DNA of 64,000 nucleotides. It comes from Hephaestia caeni. Lineage in GTDB: Bacteria; Pseudomonadota; Alphaproteobacteria; Sphingomonadales; Sphingomonadaceae. The translations under genes and the position numbers were made by a program. The notes under the pieces were generated by a model that saw only the letters and a list, made by a program, of their open reading frames with translations, had not been told where the DNA came from and did not search any database. The stretch covers positions 1,670,260 to 1,734,259 of the forward strand of contig NZ_QXDC01000002.1 in the NCBI RefSeq assembly GCF_003550065.1, written 5' to 3'. Position 1 is the first letter of the stretch; every line of letters starts with the position of its first letter. Positions 1 through 8,901 of this stretch are shown here, in pieces.

Positions 1-961
1 CGTTGAGCGTGGTATCGAGCGCGATGTCGAGCTGCGGCGCGGTCAGCCGCTCGACCGGCCCGGCCATGTAAAGCCCCGGATGCGCATTGCCGCGCACCTT
101 GATCGCGCCCTCATGCGCGGCGAGATCGAGGTCGAGCAGCGACGCGCCGCCGAGCGTGGCGCTGGCCTTGCCGGCCCATGCCTTCCAGTCGCCGCGCCCG
201 GCGAGCGTGAACGTCAGCGGCTTCTTGACCCCGGTATAGCCCGCGACCGCGCCGTTGGCGGGCGCCACCAGCCGCACGTCGGCGGCGAGCCGGTTGTCGT
301 CGGGCACCGCATCGAGCACGAGCTTGAGCCGATCACCGCCCACCGCATCGGCGGCATTGAGCGTGGCGGCGTCGACATTCAATTGCGCGCGCCGATCGGC
401 GATATGCGCGTCGCCGGCGATGCGGATGATGCGCTTGGCGCCGGTGAAGCTCGGGGCGAGTATGAAGCGATCGATCTTGAGCTGGTTGACGTCGATATCG
501 ATGTCGGGAAGCAGCGGCGCGTTTTCCTGGGTCGGCTGCACGATGAACTCGGGCGAGCGCTGCAACGTTACCAGCGGGCTGGTGAGCGCGCGCACGTCGA
601 TATGGTTGTTCAGATATTCGAACGGCCGCCAGTCGATCGCGAGCTGCGGCGTGGTCAGGAACACGCCCTTGGGGTCGCGCACGCGCACGTCGCGCAGCTC
701 CATCTTCCCGTAGATCGATCCCTCGATCCGCCCCACCTGCACGTTGAGCCCGGTCGCGGTGGTATAGGCGCCGATCTGGTTGACCAGGAAGCGCTTGCCC
801 GGCCCGGTATTGAGCCCGAGCAGGATCGCGGCCGCCAGCACCAGCAACCCCAGGATCGCGACGCCGATCCATTTGAGCAGGCGGAACCACAGCGGCCGCT
901 TCTCTACGACCACCGTCTCGGTCGCGCCTTCACTATCGCCGATCGCGTCGTCCCCGGCCAT
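1..961 (-). CDS. tamB: TamB, inner-membrane translocation and assembly module protein (N-terminal part)
   Basis: Partial gene: the first 320 residues are visible and the rest runs off the left edge. It starts at the ATG at 961, which overlaps the tamA stop as ATGA. After a short cytoplasmic stretch comes one transmembrane anchor (about residues 30-48, rich in L, A, V and I), then an AsmA/TamB-like beta-rich periplasmic region with the alternating hydrophobic pattern of the family. TamB spans the periplasm and works with the outer-membrane barrel TamA in outer-membrane protein insertion or lipid transport. The tamA-tamB order with translational coupling is standard in proteobacteria and supports the call. 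Only the N-terminus was read, so full length and the C-terminal DUF490 domain cannot be confirmed. Confidence 0.85.
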   Translation of the reverse strand, partial: MAGDDAIGDSEGATETVVVEKRPLWFRLLKWIGVAILGLLVLAAAILLGLNTGPGKRFLVNQIGAYTTATGLNVQVGRIEGSIYGKMELRDVRVRDPKGVFLTTPQLAIDWRPFEYLNNHIDVRALTSPLVTLQRSPEFIVQPTQENAPLLPDIDIDVNQLKIDRFILAPSFTGAKRIIRIAGDAHIADRRAQLNVDAATLNAADAVGGDRLKLVLDAVPDDNRLAADVRLVAPANGAVAGYTGVKKPLTFTLAGRGDWKAWAGKASATLGGASLLDLDLAAHEGAIKVRGNAHPGLYMAGPVERLTAPQLDIALDTTLN

Positions 962-3126
962 CAGAACGCCTGCCCGATCGAGATATAGAGCGCGATCCGC
1001 CCGTCACCCGGCCGCGGATTGAGTGGCGTTGCCACGTCGATCCGAAGCGGCCCGAAATTGGTATAATAGCGCGCGCCGATCCCCGCGCCGAACCTGAGGT
1101 CGGAGCCTTTGGGGAAGGTGCTTTCGTACGCATTGCCGGCATCGACAAACGGCACGATCCCGAAATTGCCGAACCGATAGCGCGCCTCGAGCGCGAATTC
1201 GTTGATGCTGCGCCCGCCGACCGGATCGCCGTTGGGATCGAACGGCCCCAGCCGTTGATAGCCGTAGCCGCGCACCGATCCGCCGCCGCCGCCGTAATAG
1301 CGCCGCGAGGGCGCCAGATCGTCGCGGTCGATCCCGAAGATCGAGCCTGCGCGCACGCGCCCGGCGATCGTCAGGCTGTCCGACACCGGATAATAAGCGC
1401 TCGCCTCGACCAGCGTGCGCGCATAGGGGCGCACCGCCCCGCGCACCGACGTCTCCGGGCTCAGCACCAGCTTGAGCCGGTAACCCGTCGTGGGGTTCAT
1501 CAGATCGTCCGAGGTATCGAACTGCACCTGCCCCGGCAGCGCGAGGATGCCGTAGGTGCCGCGTTTCCGTTCGCCGGCGGCGAAATCGTAGACGCTTTCG
1601 TTGGTGCCGATCAGGTCGACGCCGTAGGAATAGGTGAACTTCTTCTGCCAGATCGGCGTCGAATCGTAGCTCCACCGCGCCGAGAGCGTGCCGGTGAAGG
1701 CATCGAACGCGTCGTAATTGGAATGATCCGCGCGCGCGATCAGCGAGAAGGTCTTGTCGCGCCGCCCCGCATTGGATCGCCGGAAGGTCACGCCCGCGCC
1801 CTGCTGCTGCGTGCCCAGGATGCCATCGACGATCAGCGCGCCCTCAGGCGGGAACAGGTTGCGATGCGTCCAGCTTCCGCGCACCTGCGCGCCTTCGCCG
1901 GTGTTGTAGCCGATCGCGCCCGCCAGCGTGCGCGGCGGCCCGGCGTTCTGCCGCACGACGAAATCGACGCGTTCGGTATCGTCCGGCCCGGGCTCGTGGC
2001 TGCGCCGCGGGATCACCGACACGGTCGAGAACAGCCCCGTCGCCACCAACGCGTCGCGCAGGTCATCGACCTTGCGGCTGTCGTAGAGGTCGCCCGCCTC
2101 GAACCGCTTGAGCACGTCGACATGCTCGGCATCGAAGGCGAGATCGCCGCGCGTCGAGATCGTCCCGAACGACGATCGTGGCCCGGTATCGACCGGGAGC
2201 GTGTAATCGCCGACATAAGTCTCGCCGTCGAGCAGGATGTCGCGCGTGCCGAGCTTGACGAACGGATAGCCCATCTGCGGCAGCGTGAGGCTGACATTGG
2301 CCTCGGCGCCCTGAATACGATCGGCCTCGATCGGGTCGCCGGCCTTGAGCGGCAGGTTGGTGCGGATCAGATCGGGCGGCACGGTCGGCGCCGCCTTCAC
2401 CGCGATCTCGCCCAGCTTGTAGAGATGTCCCGGCGTCGCCGACAGCGTCACGCTGACGCGGCCGGGCTGGTTCGGCACTTGGTCGATCGTCGAGATCGCG
2501 CTCGCATCGTAATAGCCGCGCGCCTTCATGATGCGCACCGCGAGCGCCTCGTCCTCGCGCGCGCGCGCCGCGATCATCGCCGCGTTCGCCGCCTTGCCGT
2601 CACCTTCCTCGAGCGCGGAGAGCGAGCGGAACTGATCCTCGGCATCGATCTCGTCGAGGCCCTTCACCACCACGCCGTAGCGGATTTCCACCGCTTTCTG
2701 GTTCGCGCCTTCGTCGGCGACCTCGGCCGGCGGCGTCGCATCGAAGGTCGAGAGCGGCGGCAATGGCTGCGCGAGTTCGGGATCCTGCGCCGGCGCCGCA
2801 CCGAGCGCGTCGGAAGCGGCGGCCTCGGGCGTGCCGGGCACCTGCTGCACCATCTCGCCGGGCGGCGTCGTCTGCGGCTGATCGAGTGTCGGCATCGCCT
2901 CGAGCGGCGCGTTCAGATCGTCCGACAGCGGCGGCAGCGCGTCTTCGAACGTGGCGTCGGGGATGATCGGGGCGGCGGCCTCGGTGGTGCCGTCCTCGGG
3001 CGCGGTCTGCATGGCGGGGGCCGCTTGGCCGGGCTCGACCGGATCGGGGGTGACCTGCGCGAACGCCGCCAGCGGGACCATCGACACGCCCGCCAAAGCC
3101 GAAATCGCGAAACCCCTATACCCCAC
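961..3126 (-). CDS. tamA: TamA, outer-membrane BamA/TamA-family barrel protein
   Basis: Outer-membrane assembly factor of the Omp85 superfamily, about 721 residues. The GTG at 3126 is chosen as start because a GGAG sits five bases upstream; the frame stays open to another GTG at 3159. The N-terminus is a signal peptide ending near Ala-Phe-Ala-Gln. A Pro/Ala-rich linker follows (about 25-135), then POTRA-type repeats (about 140-355) and a 16-strand type barrel (about 390-721). The barrel carries the GGSVRGYGYQ element near residue 617, equivalent to the conserved VRGY motif of strand/loop 6, and the protein ends in Phe as outer-membrane barrels usually do. tamB follows with an ATGA overlap. 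The proline-rich spacer before the POTRA domains is longer than in enterobacterial TamA. Confidence 0.9.
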   Translation of the reverse strand: MGYRGFAISALAGVSMVPLAAFAQVTPDPVEPGQAAPAMQTAPEDGTTEAAAPIIPDATFEDALPPLSDDLNAPLEAMPTLDQPQTTPPGEMVQQVPGTPEAAASDALGAAPAQDPELAQPLPPLSTFDATPPAEVADEGANQKAVEIRYGVVVKGLDEIDAEDQFRSLSALEEGDGKAANAAMIAARAREDEALAVRIMKARGYYDASAISTIDQVPNQPGRVSVTLSATPGHLYKLGEIAVKAAPTVPPDLIRTNLPLKAGDPIEADRIQGAEANVSLTLPQMGYPFVKLGTRDILLDGETYVGDYTLPVDTGPRSSFGTISTRGDLAFDAEHVDVLKRFEAGDLYDSRKVDDLRDALVATGLFSTVSVIPRRSHEPGPDDTERVDFVVRQNAGPPRTLAGAIGYNTGEGAQVRGSWTHRNLFPPEGALIVDGILGTQQQGAGVTFRRSNAGRRDKTFSLIARADHSNYDAFDAFTGTLSARWSYDSTPIWQKKFTYSYGVDLIGTNESVYDFAAGERKRGTYGILALPGQVQFDTSDDLMNPTTGYRLKLVLSPETSVRGAVRPYARTLVEASAYYPVSDSLTIAGRVRAGSIFGIDRDDLAPSRRYYGGGGGSVRGYGYQRLGPFDPNGDPVGGRSINEFALEARYRFGNFGIVPFVDAGNAYESTFPKGSDLRFGAGIGARYYTNFGPLRIDVATPLNPRPGDGRIALYISIGQAF

Positions 3127-3293
3127 GAATACTCCGTTTTGCCGTCGCGGCGCCAGCACGCGCGCGACCGATCCCTGTTCGCACCTGCAACGAGCGAAGC
3201 GTGTTTTCGCTCCTCAGGCAAGCGCAAAACGTTGAAATCGGCTCCTCCCGCCGCAGCGTGCACGGAACCGCTCAGGGGCTTGCGCGTCGTGCG

Positions 3294-3482
3294 ATGCTCA
3301 TGCCGTTCTCATCGATCTATCCCTGGCAACACAAAGCACAGCGCGACCTTGAGGCCCGGCTGTTCGCGCAGGTCGAGGCGGCCACCTTTCCCTGCGTCGA
3401 CACCAAAGCGGCGCTCGCCAGCAACGGCGGCAGCTTCAAACCGATCGACTACCGGATCGAGCGGACAGGTCGCGCCCTATAG
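3294..3482 (+). pseudogene. Possible truncated YqcI/YcgG (GntA-like) family fragment
   Basis: A 62-residue frame that may be the N-terminal stub of a longer gene. The segment ATFPCVDTKAALA resembles the FPC(V/Y)-x-AK-AL element near the N-terminus of YqcI/YcgG family proteins, which are normally over 200 residues. Here the similarity stops after about 45 residues and the frame ends six bases before a two-armed palindromic repeat (3488-3578). No clear Shine-Dalgarno site precedes either ATG (3294 or 3300). The simplest reading is a remnant whose 3' part was lost, perhaps together with arrival of the repeat. It could also be a chance frame; the family assignment is from memory of the motif only. 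Confidence 0.3.
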
Positions 3483-3487
3483 CCCCT

Positions 3488-3578
3488 CCGTCACCCCGGA
3501 CTTGTTCCGGGGTCCAACGCCCCTCAAAGGTCTGCGTGCGTGGAGGGCTGGATGCCGGAACAAGTCCGGCATGACGGG
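3488..3578. repeat. Two-armed palindromic repeat, head type A (copy 1)
   Basis: Two hairpins in inverted orientation. The left arm is a CCCCGGA/TCCGGGG stem closed by CTTGT and flanked by GTCA. The right arm is TGCCGGA/TCCGGCA ending in TGACGG. The 30-odd bases between the arms are less conserved. Copies with the same head are at 5117-5203 and 25313-25401. The element fills most of the space between the fragment at 3294-3482 and the aldehyde dehydrogenase stop. Confidence 0.85.
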
Positions 3579-3594
3579 AGAAGCGTTTTGACGC

Positions 3595-5013
3595 TCACCC
3601 CTTCATCTGTCGCCGCGCCGCCTTGATCGTTCCCGGCCCGTAAGGCGGCTTGATCCCGGCGAGTTTGGCGACGTCGAGCTTCGCCTGTTTGAACACCGCC
3701 TTGGCATGGCTGAACGTCCGAAAGCCGTCGCGCCCGTGATACGCGCCCATGCCCGACGGCCCGACGCCCCCGAACGGCAGATCCTCCATCGAGACGTGGA
3801 ACACCACGTCGTCGAGCGTCACCCCGCCCGAGATCGTGCGATCGAGCACCTGGCGGCGTTCCTTCTCATCACGCCCGAAATAATAGAGGCCCAGTGGCCG
3901 CGCGCGCCGGTTCACCTCGCCGATCGCGCCGTCGATCGTGTCGTAGCGCCTGACCGGCAGGATGGGCCCGAAAATCTCCTCCTGCATCAGGATCATGTCG
4001 TCGGTCGCATCGCGGACGATATGGAGCGGCATCTTGCGCGCGTTGGTGCCGCCGAAATCCTCGCCCGCCGGGTTGACGGTCTCGATCGTCGCGCCCTTGG
4101 CACGCGCATCTTCGAGCCACGACGACAGCCGCTCGAAATGCCGGTCGTTGACGATCGACGTATAGTCGGGATTGGCCAGCAATGTGGGATACATCGCCGA
4201 CGCCGCCGTCTTGATCCCCTCGATCACGCGCGGCTCCTCCTCGGCGGGCACGAGCATATAATCGGGCGCGAGGCAGATCTGCCCGGCGTTGAGCATCTTG
4301 CCCAGCGCCACGCGCTCGGTGGCTTGCTTCAAATCGGCCGAACGCCCGACGATCACCGGCGATTTGCCCCCGAGTTCGAGCGTCACCGGGGTCAGATTGT
4401 CGGCCGCCGCGTGGAGGATGTGCCGACCGATCCCGGTCGCGCCGGTGAACAGCAGATGATCGAACGGCAGTTCGGAAAACGCCTTGCCGACCTCCGGCCC
4501 GCCCGACACGAACGCCAGTTCCTCGGGCGCGAAATACTGCGCCGCCAGTTCCTCGAACAAGGCGGCGACGCGCGGGGTATATTCGCTGGTCTTGACCATC
4601 GCGCGGTTGCCCGCCGCGAGCACCCCGGCAAGCGGGCTCATCACCAGATTGACCGGGAAATTCCACGGCGCGATCACGCCCACCACCCCCTTGGGTTGGT
4701 ATTCGACCCACGCGCGCGCGCCGAGCAGCCCGAGCGGGAATTGCACCTTCCGCTTTTCGCGCGCCGCCCAGGCGTCGACATGCTTGATCGCGTGGTTGAT
4801 CGGCGCCACCGAGCCCGCGATGTCGGTCACCAAGGATTGCTCGCGGCTGCGATGCCCGAAATCCTCGGAGAGCGCGTCGCAAAAGCGCGTCGCATGATCC
4901 GCGATCATCGCCGCAGCACGCCGCAACCGATCCTTGCGCACCGCGATTCCCACCGGCAGTTCGTCCATGAACGCCGCGCGTTGCCGTGCCAAAAGGTCGT
5001 GCATCTCGATCAT
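3595..5013 (-). CDS. Coniferyl-aldehyde-dehydrogenase-type aldehyde dehydrogenase
   Basis: NAD(P)-dependent aldehyde dehydrogenase of 472 residues, closest by pattern to the coniferyl aldehyde dehydrogenase (CalB-like) branch. It would oxidise an aromatic or medium-chain aldehyde to the acid. Visible family elements are the PWNFPV stretch (about 125), the general-base Glu in LELGGKSP (about 212) and the nucleophilic Cys in NAGQICLAPDY (about 246). The ATG at 5013 is preferred over the upstream ATG at 5055 because AGAGGA lies seven bases before it. It is flanked on both sides by type A palindromic repeats and appears to be transcribed alone. The substrate cannot be decided from sequence. Confidence 0.85.
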   Translation of the reverse strand: MIEMHDLLARQRAAFMDELPVGIAVRKDRLRRAAAMIADHATRFCDALSEDFGHRSREQSLVTDIAGSVAPINHAIKHVDAWAAREKRKVQFPLGLLGARAWVEYQPKGVVGVIAPWNFPVNLVMSPLAGVLAAGNRAMVKTSEYTPRVAALFEELAAQYFAPEELAFVSGGPEVGKAFSELPFDHLLFTGATGIGRHILHAAADNLTPVTLELGGKSPVIVGRSADLKQATERVALGKMLNAGQICLAPDYMLVPAEEEPRVIEGIKTAASAMYPTLLANPDYTSIVNDRHFERLSSWLEDARAKGATIETVNPAGEDFGGTNARKMPLHIVRDATDDMILMQEEIFGPILPVRRYDTIDGAIGEVNRRARPLGLYYFGRDEKERRQVLDRTISGGVTLDDVVFHVSMEDLPFGGVGPSGMGAYHGRDGFRTFSHAKAVFKQAKLDVAKLAGIKPPYGPGTIKAARRQMKG

Positions 5014-5116
5014 CGCCGCATCCTCTCGCGCGCTTGTTGACATTGATGTTAGCACGAGATCGACCTTCGGTCAGGCTGGTTTCTCGCGTCAAAACCCACC
5101 TCAAGGACGCTGTTTC

Positions 5117-5203
5117 CGCCACCCGGACTCGTTCCGGGGTCCAACGCGCCTCAAGCGCTGGCGCTCGTGGAGGGTTGGATGCCGGAACAAGTCCGGCATG
5201 ACG
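5117..5203. repeat. Two-armed palindromic repeat, head type A (copy 2)
   Basis: Same layout as the copy at 3488-3578. The left arm is slightly decayed (CACCCGGACTCGTTCCGGGGT) and the right arm is intact (ATGCCGGAACAAGTCCGGCAT followed by GACG). It lies in the 261-base divergent region between the aldehyde dehydrogenase and the thiolase gene; nothing else was recognised in that region. Confidence 0.85.
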
Positions 5204-5274
5204 AACGAGGAACCTTTGTAAACGCTGCCGTACACCCCTAAATCGCGCACAGCAGATCATAAACGGAGCCGCCG

Positions 5275-6462
5275 ATGCCCACCGATCCGATCGTCATCCT
5301 GTCCTACGCGCGCACCCCGATGGGTAGTTTCCAGGGCAGCCTTGCCGGCGCGTCGGCGACCGATCTCGGCGCGGCGGCGGTGGGCGCGGCGGTGGCACGC
5401 GCGGGCGTAGACACACAGGCGATCGAGCGCATCTACATGGGCTGCGTGCTCCCCGCCGGGCTCGGCCAGGCGCCCGCGCGGCAGGCGGCGCTAGGCGCCG
5501 GGCTGCCGCAGCATGTCGAGGCAACGACGGTCAACAAGATGTGCGGATCGGGGATGCAGGCCGCGATCATGGCCGCCGATGCGCTCGCGGCGGGCTCGGT
5601 CGATCTGCTGATCGCAGGCGGCATGGAGAGCATGACCAACGCGCCCTATCTCTCGATGAAGCACCGCTCGGGCGCGCGGCTGGGGCATGATGTGCTCAAG
5701 GATCATATGTTCCTCGACGGACTCGAGGACGCCTATGAGCCCGGCCGGCTGATGGGCAGCTTCGCCGAGGAAACCGCCGCCGAATATCAGTTCACCCGCG
5801 CCGATCAGGATGCGTTCGCGATCGCCAGTCTGGAGCGCGCGCAGCAGGCGCAGAAATCGGGCGCGTTCGACCGCGAGATCGTCCCCGTCGAGGTGGCGAC
5901 GCGCAAGGGCGGCACCACGATTACACTCGACGAGCAGCCCGCCAAGGCCGACGCCGCCAAGATCCCGACGCTCAAGCCCGCCTTTGCCAAGGACGGCACG
6001 ATCACCGCCGCCAACGCCTCCTCGATCTCGGACGGCGCGGCGGCGCTGGTGATGACACGCCAGTCGGTCGCCGATCGGTTGGGGATCAAGCCCGTCGCCC
6101 GCATCATCAGCCACGCCGCCCACGCGCACGCGCCCGCCAAATTCACCACCGCCCCCGTCTCTGCGATGCAGAAGGCGCTCGACAAGGCCGGCTGGCAAGT
6201 CGGCGATGTCGACCTGTTCGAGGTCAACGAGGCGTTCGCGTGCGTCGCGATGATCGCCATGCGCGATCTCGGCATCGCGCACGACGTGCTCAACATCCAC
6301 GGCGGCGCCTGCGCGCTGGGCCATCCGATCGGCGCGTCGGGCGCGCGCATCATGGCGACGCTGCTTTCCGCGCTGGAGACCACCGGCGGCAAGCGCGGCC
6401 TCGCTTCGCTGTGCATCGGCGGCGGCGAAGCGACCGCGATCGCGGTGGAACTGGTGAGCTAG
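5275..6462 (+). CDS. Acetyl-CoA C-acyltransferase (thiolase)
   Basis: Thiolase of 395 residues, the normal family length. It catalyses reversible Claisen condensation or thiolysis between acetyl-CoA and an acyl-CoA in the cytoplasm. The acylated Cys lies in NKMCGSGMQA (about 90). The catalytic His is in ALGHPIGASGAR (about 351) and the second Cys in SLCIGGGEA (about 380). NEAFA, also typical, is near 320. The ATG at 5275 has GGAG just upstream. Whether it acts in beta-oxidation or in acetoacetyl-CoA synthesis (PhaA/AtoB type) is not decidable; no phaB or beta-oxidation partner lies next to it, so no gene symbol is given. Confidence 0.92.
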   Translation: MPTDPIVILSYARTPMGSFQGSLAGASATDLGAAAVGAAVARAGVDTQAIERIYMGCVLPAGLGQAPARQAALGAGLPQHVEATTVNKMCGSGMQAAIMAADALAAGSVDLLIAGGMESMTNAPYLSMKHRSGARLGHDVLKDHMFLDGLEDAYEPGRLMGSFAEETAAEYQFTRADQDAFAIASLERAQQAQKSGAFDREIVPVEVATRKGGTTITLDEQPAKADAAKIPTLKPAFAKDGTITAANASSISDGAAALVMTRQSVADRLGIKPVARIISHAAHAHAPAKFTTAPVSAMQKALDKAGWQVGDVDLFEVNEAFACVAMIAMRDLGIAHDVLNIHGGACALGHPIGASGARIMATLLSALETTGGKRGLASLCIGGGEATAIAVELVS

Positions 6463-6513
6463 GGTCTGCACGCCGACCTTCGCCGGGGAGGAGAACAATC
6501 GCGCGGTGCGCTA

Positions 6514-7005
6514 TCAGTCCACCGCCTCGCCCTCATCGACACCCCAGAGGTGACTCTTCTCCACGAACCCGCCGCGACGGCCAACAGTGAACCAGCACCA
6601 GCTCGCCGAACATTTGCTGATCCGCCCGACCACGCCCGGCTCGGCGCGCCAGTTGACCGCGGCGCCGGCGTTTGGCGCCGCCCGCAGTTCGGCGATCGCA
6701 TCGCGGACGATCGCGGTGCGCTGCGACGACAGCAGGTTGACGAGCATCCATCCTTGCGTGCCGTCGGGATCCTCCACCTTGCGCCAGTCGCGATAGACCG
6801 CGACCACCTTGATCGGCAGATCGGCACGCACATAGAGCCAGGTCGCCGGATAGGTGCGTGCGGGGCCGGTGCGCATCCGCGCCTTGCTCGCAGCGATCGA
6901 CGCATAATAAGGCGGCTCGCGCTTCTGCGCCGCGACATCCTGGGTCGCGATCACTGCAAGGCCCAGCACCGTCACGAGAAAAACGAACCAGGCCCACAAT
7001 CGCAT
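6514..7005 (-). CDS. SH3-domain protein with signal peptide or N-terminal anchor
   Basis: Protein of 163 residues with a hydrophobic N-terminal segment (about 3-25) that is either a signal peptide ending near VAAQ or an anchor. The rest is two bacterial SH3-like domains: residues 40-95 (ARMRTGPARTYPATW, DWRKVED, GWMLVNLL) and 100-158 (NWRAEPGVVGRI, CSASWCWF, GGFVEKSHLWG). The WRKVED and GW(M/V)...L elements are typical of the COG3807/DUF1058 group. Such domains bind peptidoglycan or peptides in the envelope. It is convergent with the thiolase gene and divergent from the dehydrogenase at 7107, an arrangement that leaves about 100 bases for both promoters. The exact function is unknown. Confidence 0.8.
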   Translation of the reverse strand: MRLWAWFVFLVTVLGLAVIATQDVAAQKREPPYYASIAASKARMRTGPARTYPATWLYVRADLPIKVVAVYRDWRKVEDPDGTQGWMLVNLLSSQRTAIVRDAIAELRAAPNAGAAVNWRAEPGVVGRISKCSASWCWFTVGRRGGFVEKSHLWGVDEGEAVD

Positions 7006-7106
7006 TCACTGTCCCCTGATGCACGCGTCGCGCCGACCCTAGGACGAAGCCCGACCCGCCTTCAACCACCGTTGACGCACGCGCTTACTCGCGCCAAGCC
7101 GATGCC

Positions 7107-8102
7107 ATGCCCGAAACGAGACAAGCCAGGCCAAGGGTAGTGGTCACACGCGAACTCACCGACGCGGTGATGGAGCGGATGGAGGCGCTGTTCGACGCCA
7201 CCAACAACCGCGCCGACGTGCCGATGACGCGCGACCAACTCGCCGAGGCGATGGCGACGTGCGACGTCCTCGTCCCCACCGTCACCGACGTGATCGACGC
7301 CGGGCTGATCGAAGGCGCGGGCGAACGGCTGCGCCTCATCGCCAATTACGGCGCGGGGATCGATCACATCGCCTTGCAGGCGGCGCGCGCGCGCGACATC
7401 ATCGTCACCCACACCCCCGGCGTCCTCACCGAGGACACCGCCGACATGACGATGGCGCTGATCCTCGCGGTGCCGCGCCGGCTCGTCGATGGCGAGAAAC
7501 TGATCCGATCCGGCGACTGGAGGGGCTGGAGCCCGGGCGGGATGCTCGGGCGGCGGATCGGCGGCAAAAGACTCGCGATCGTCGGCATGGGCCGGATCGG
7601 CCAGGCGGTCGCCGCGCGCGCGCGCGCGTTCGGGCTCTCGGTCCATTACCACAACCGCCACCGGCTGCCGCAGGTGCTCGAGGCGCAATTGGGCGCGATC
7701 TGGCATGCCGATCTCGACGACATGCTGCGCATCGCCGACATCGTCTCGATCAACGCACCGCATACCGAACAGACCCAGCATCTGATCGACGCGCGGCGCC
7801 TCGCGCTGCTGGGCAGCCACGCCTATCTGATCAACACCGCGCGCGGCGAGATCATCGACGAGGCCGCGCTGATCGAGGCGCTCGAACAGGGGCGGCTCGC
7901 GGGGGCCGGGCTCGACGTCTACGAACGCGAACCCGCGGTCGATCCGCGGCTGCTCGCGCTCCCCAACGTGACGCTGCTGCCGCACATGGGCTCGGCGACG
8001 ATCGAGGGCCGCGCGGCGATGGGCGACAAGGTCATTGCCAACATCCGCGTCTGGGTCGACGGCCATCGCCCCCCCGATCAGGTGCTCGAAGGCTGGATCT
8101 GA
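7107..8102 (+). CDS. 2-hydroxyacid dehydrogenase, D-glycerate / glyoxylate reductase type
   Basis: NAD(P)H-dependent D-2-hydroxyacid dehydrogenase of 331 residues, likely interconverting hydroxypyruvate or glyoxylate and D-glycerate or glycolate. The nucleotide site is GMGRIGQAVAARARAFG (about 160-176). The catalytic triad is visible as Arg in NTARGEIIDE (about 245), Glu in DVYEREP (about 273) and His in LLPHMGSAT (about 293). The N-terminal catalytic-domain element NYGAGIDHI is near residue 83. The gene stands alone on the plus strand, followed by 88 bases without a gene. The exact substrate within the GyaR/GhrA-like group is not resolved. Confidence 0.88.
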   Translation: MPETRQARPRVVVTRELTDAVMERMEALFDATNNRADVPMTRDQLAEAMATCDVLVPTVTDVIDAGLIEGAGERLRLIANYGAGIDHIALQAARARDIIVTHTPGVLTEDTADMTMALILAVPRRLVDGEKLIRSGDWRGWSPGGMLGRRIGGKRLAIVGMGRIGQAVAARARAFGLSVHYHNRHRLPQVLEAQLGAIWHADLDDMLRIADIVSINAPHTEQTQHLIDARRLALLGSHAYLINTARGEIIDEAALIEALEQGRLAGAGLDVYEREPAVDPRLLALPNVTLLPHMGSATIEGRAAMGDKVIANIRVWVDGHRPPDQVLEGWI

Positions 8103-8190
8103 CGACAAGCCACGCGCAACCAACATCCCGCTACATCGTTACGGTGCTGTGCCATTTCCGGCAGCGGGAGGGGGCCTTCGGCCACACGCC

Positions 8191-8598
8191 ATGTTCGATC
8201 GCTTCTTCACCGTCATCGCAAGCAGGATCGCCGGGTTCGCCGGCCGGCCGGCGGCCTTTATCCTCGCGACCGTCTTCATCTTCGTGTGGGCCGTCACGGG
8301 GCCGATCTTCGCGTATTCGGACACCTGGCAACTCGTCGTGAACACGGCGACGACGATCGTCACCTTTCTGATGGTATTCCTGATCCAGAATTCGCAGAAT
8401 CGCGACGCCGCGGCGATGCAGGCCAAGCTCGACGAGCTTATCCGCACGCTCGACGGCGCACGCAACGGCTTCATCGGGATCGAGCACAAGACCGATACCG
8501 AGGTCGAGAAGATCCGCGATGCCCTCGAAAAAGAGAGCGAGAACGAGGCCGTCCGCGCCAGCACCAGCCAAACGCTCGCCAAGCTGCTGAGCCGGTAG
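8191..8598 (+). CDS. Low-affinity iron permease family small membrane protein
   Basis: Protein of 135 residues with two closely spaced transmembrane helices (about 17-39 and 46-64) and a charged cytoplasmic tail. The sequence VFIFVWAVTGPIF...TWQLVVNTATTIVTFLMVFLIQNSQNRD matches the low-affinity iron permease / Fet4-like family (here broken up: VFIFVWAVTGP at 30-40 and LVVNTATTIVTFLMVFLIQ at 49-67). The family name comes from yeast Fet4; in bacteria a role in iron uptake has not been shown by sequence alone. The start is the ATG at 8191, with GGGAGGG about 18 bases upstream and no better-placed site. It is not obviously in an operon. Confidence 0.75.
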   Translation: MFDRFFTVIASRIAGFAGRPAAFILATVFIFVWAVTGPIFAYSDTWQLVVNTATTIVTFLMVFLIQNSQNRDAAAMQAKLDELIRTLDGARNGFIGIEHKTDTEVEKIRDALEKESENEAVRASTSQTLAKLLSR

Positions 8599-8668
8599 AA
8601 CCGATCGACGGGAAGCGGAACCCATGCCGCGCCCGCGACATTGTTCTGATCGAGATCAAGGGAGACCA

Positions 8669-8863
8669 ATGATGCGATTCAATCGGAACGTGAGCGTGAT
8701 CCTGCTGTCGGCGGTGGTGCTCGCCGGATGCGCGACAGCGCGCGGCGCGGCGATCGGCGCCGCCGGCGGTGCCGCAGTCAGCGCGGCGACCGGCCACAGC
8801 GTCGAAAAGGGCGCGGCCGTCGGTGGCGTCGCGGGTGCGGTGGTCGGCACGGCCACCGACTGA
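8669..8863 (+). CDS. Small lipoprotein with glycine-zipper motif
   Basis: A 64-residue lipoprotein precursor. The signal peptide is short and ends in the lipobox LAGC (Cys 21 counted from the first Met). The mature part is almost entirely a Gly/Ala zipper (GAAIGAAGGAAVSAATG, then GAAVGGVAGAVVGTATD), a pattern seen in YMGG/OsmB/SlyB-like envelope proteins. A strong Shine-Dalgarno GGGAG lies seven bases before the first of two adjacent ATGs (8669 and 8672). Likely anchored to the inner leaflet of the outer membrane and possibly stress-induced; no promoter was recognised. Confidence 0.75.
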   Translation: MMRFNRNVSVILLSAVVLAGCATARGAAIGAAGGAAVSAATGHSVEKGAAVGGVAGAVVGTATD

Positions 8864-8901
8864 ACAGCGGTTTTTCCTCGGTGCCAACTCTCAAACAGGC
8901 A

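Noticed and set aside
3264..3288. A GGAAC-N16-CGTC sequence resembling a sigma-EcfG promoter
   Set aside because: The -10 element deviates, and the only downstream frame is a probable gene fragment.
1255..3591. A 778-codon open frame on the plus strand opposite tamA, and similar long antisense frames opposite ftsZ/ftsA, glnE and the catabolic group
   Set aside because: They are rich in Arg, His, Asp and Ala with no domains or signal sequences, and are the usual antisense shadows of high-GC genes on the other strand.
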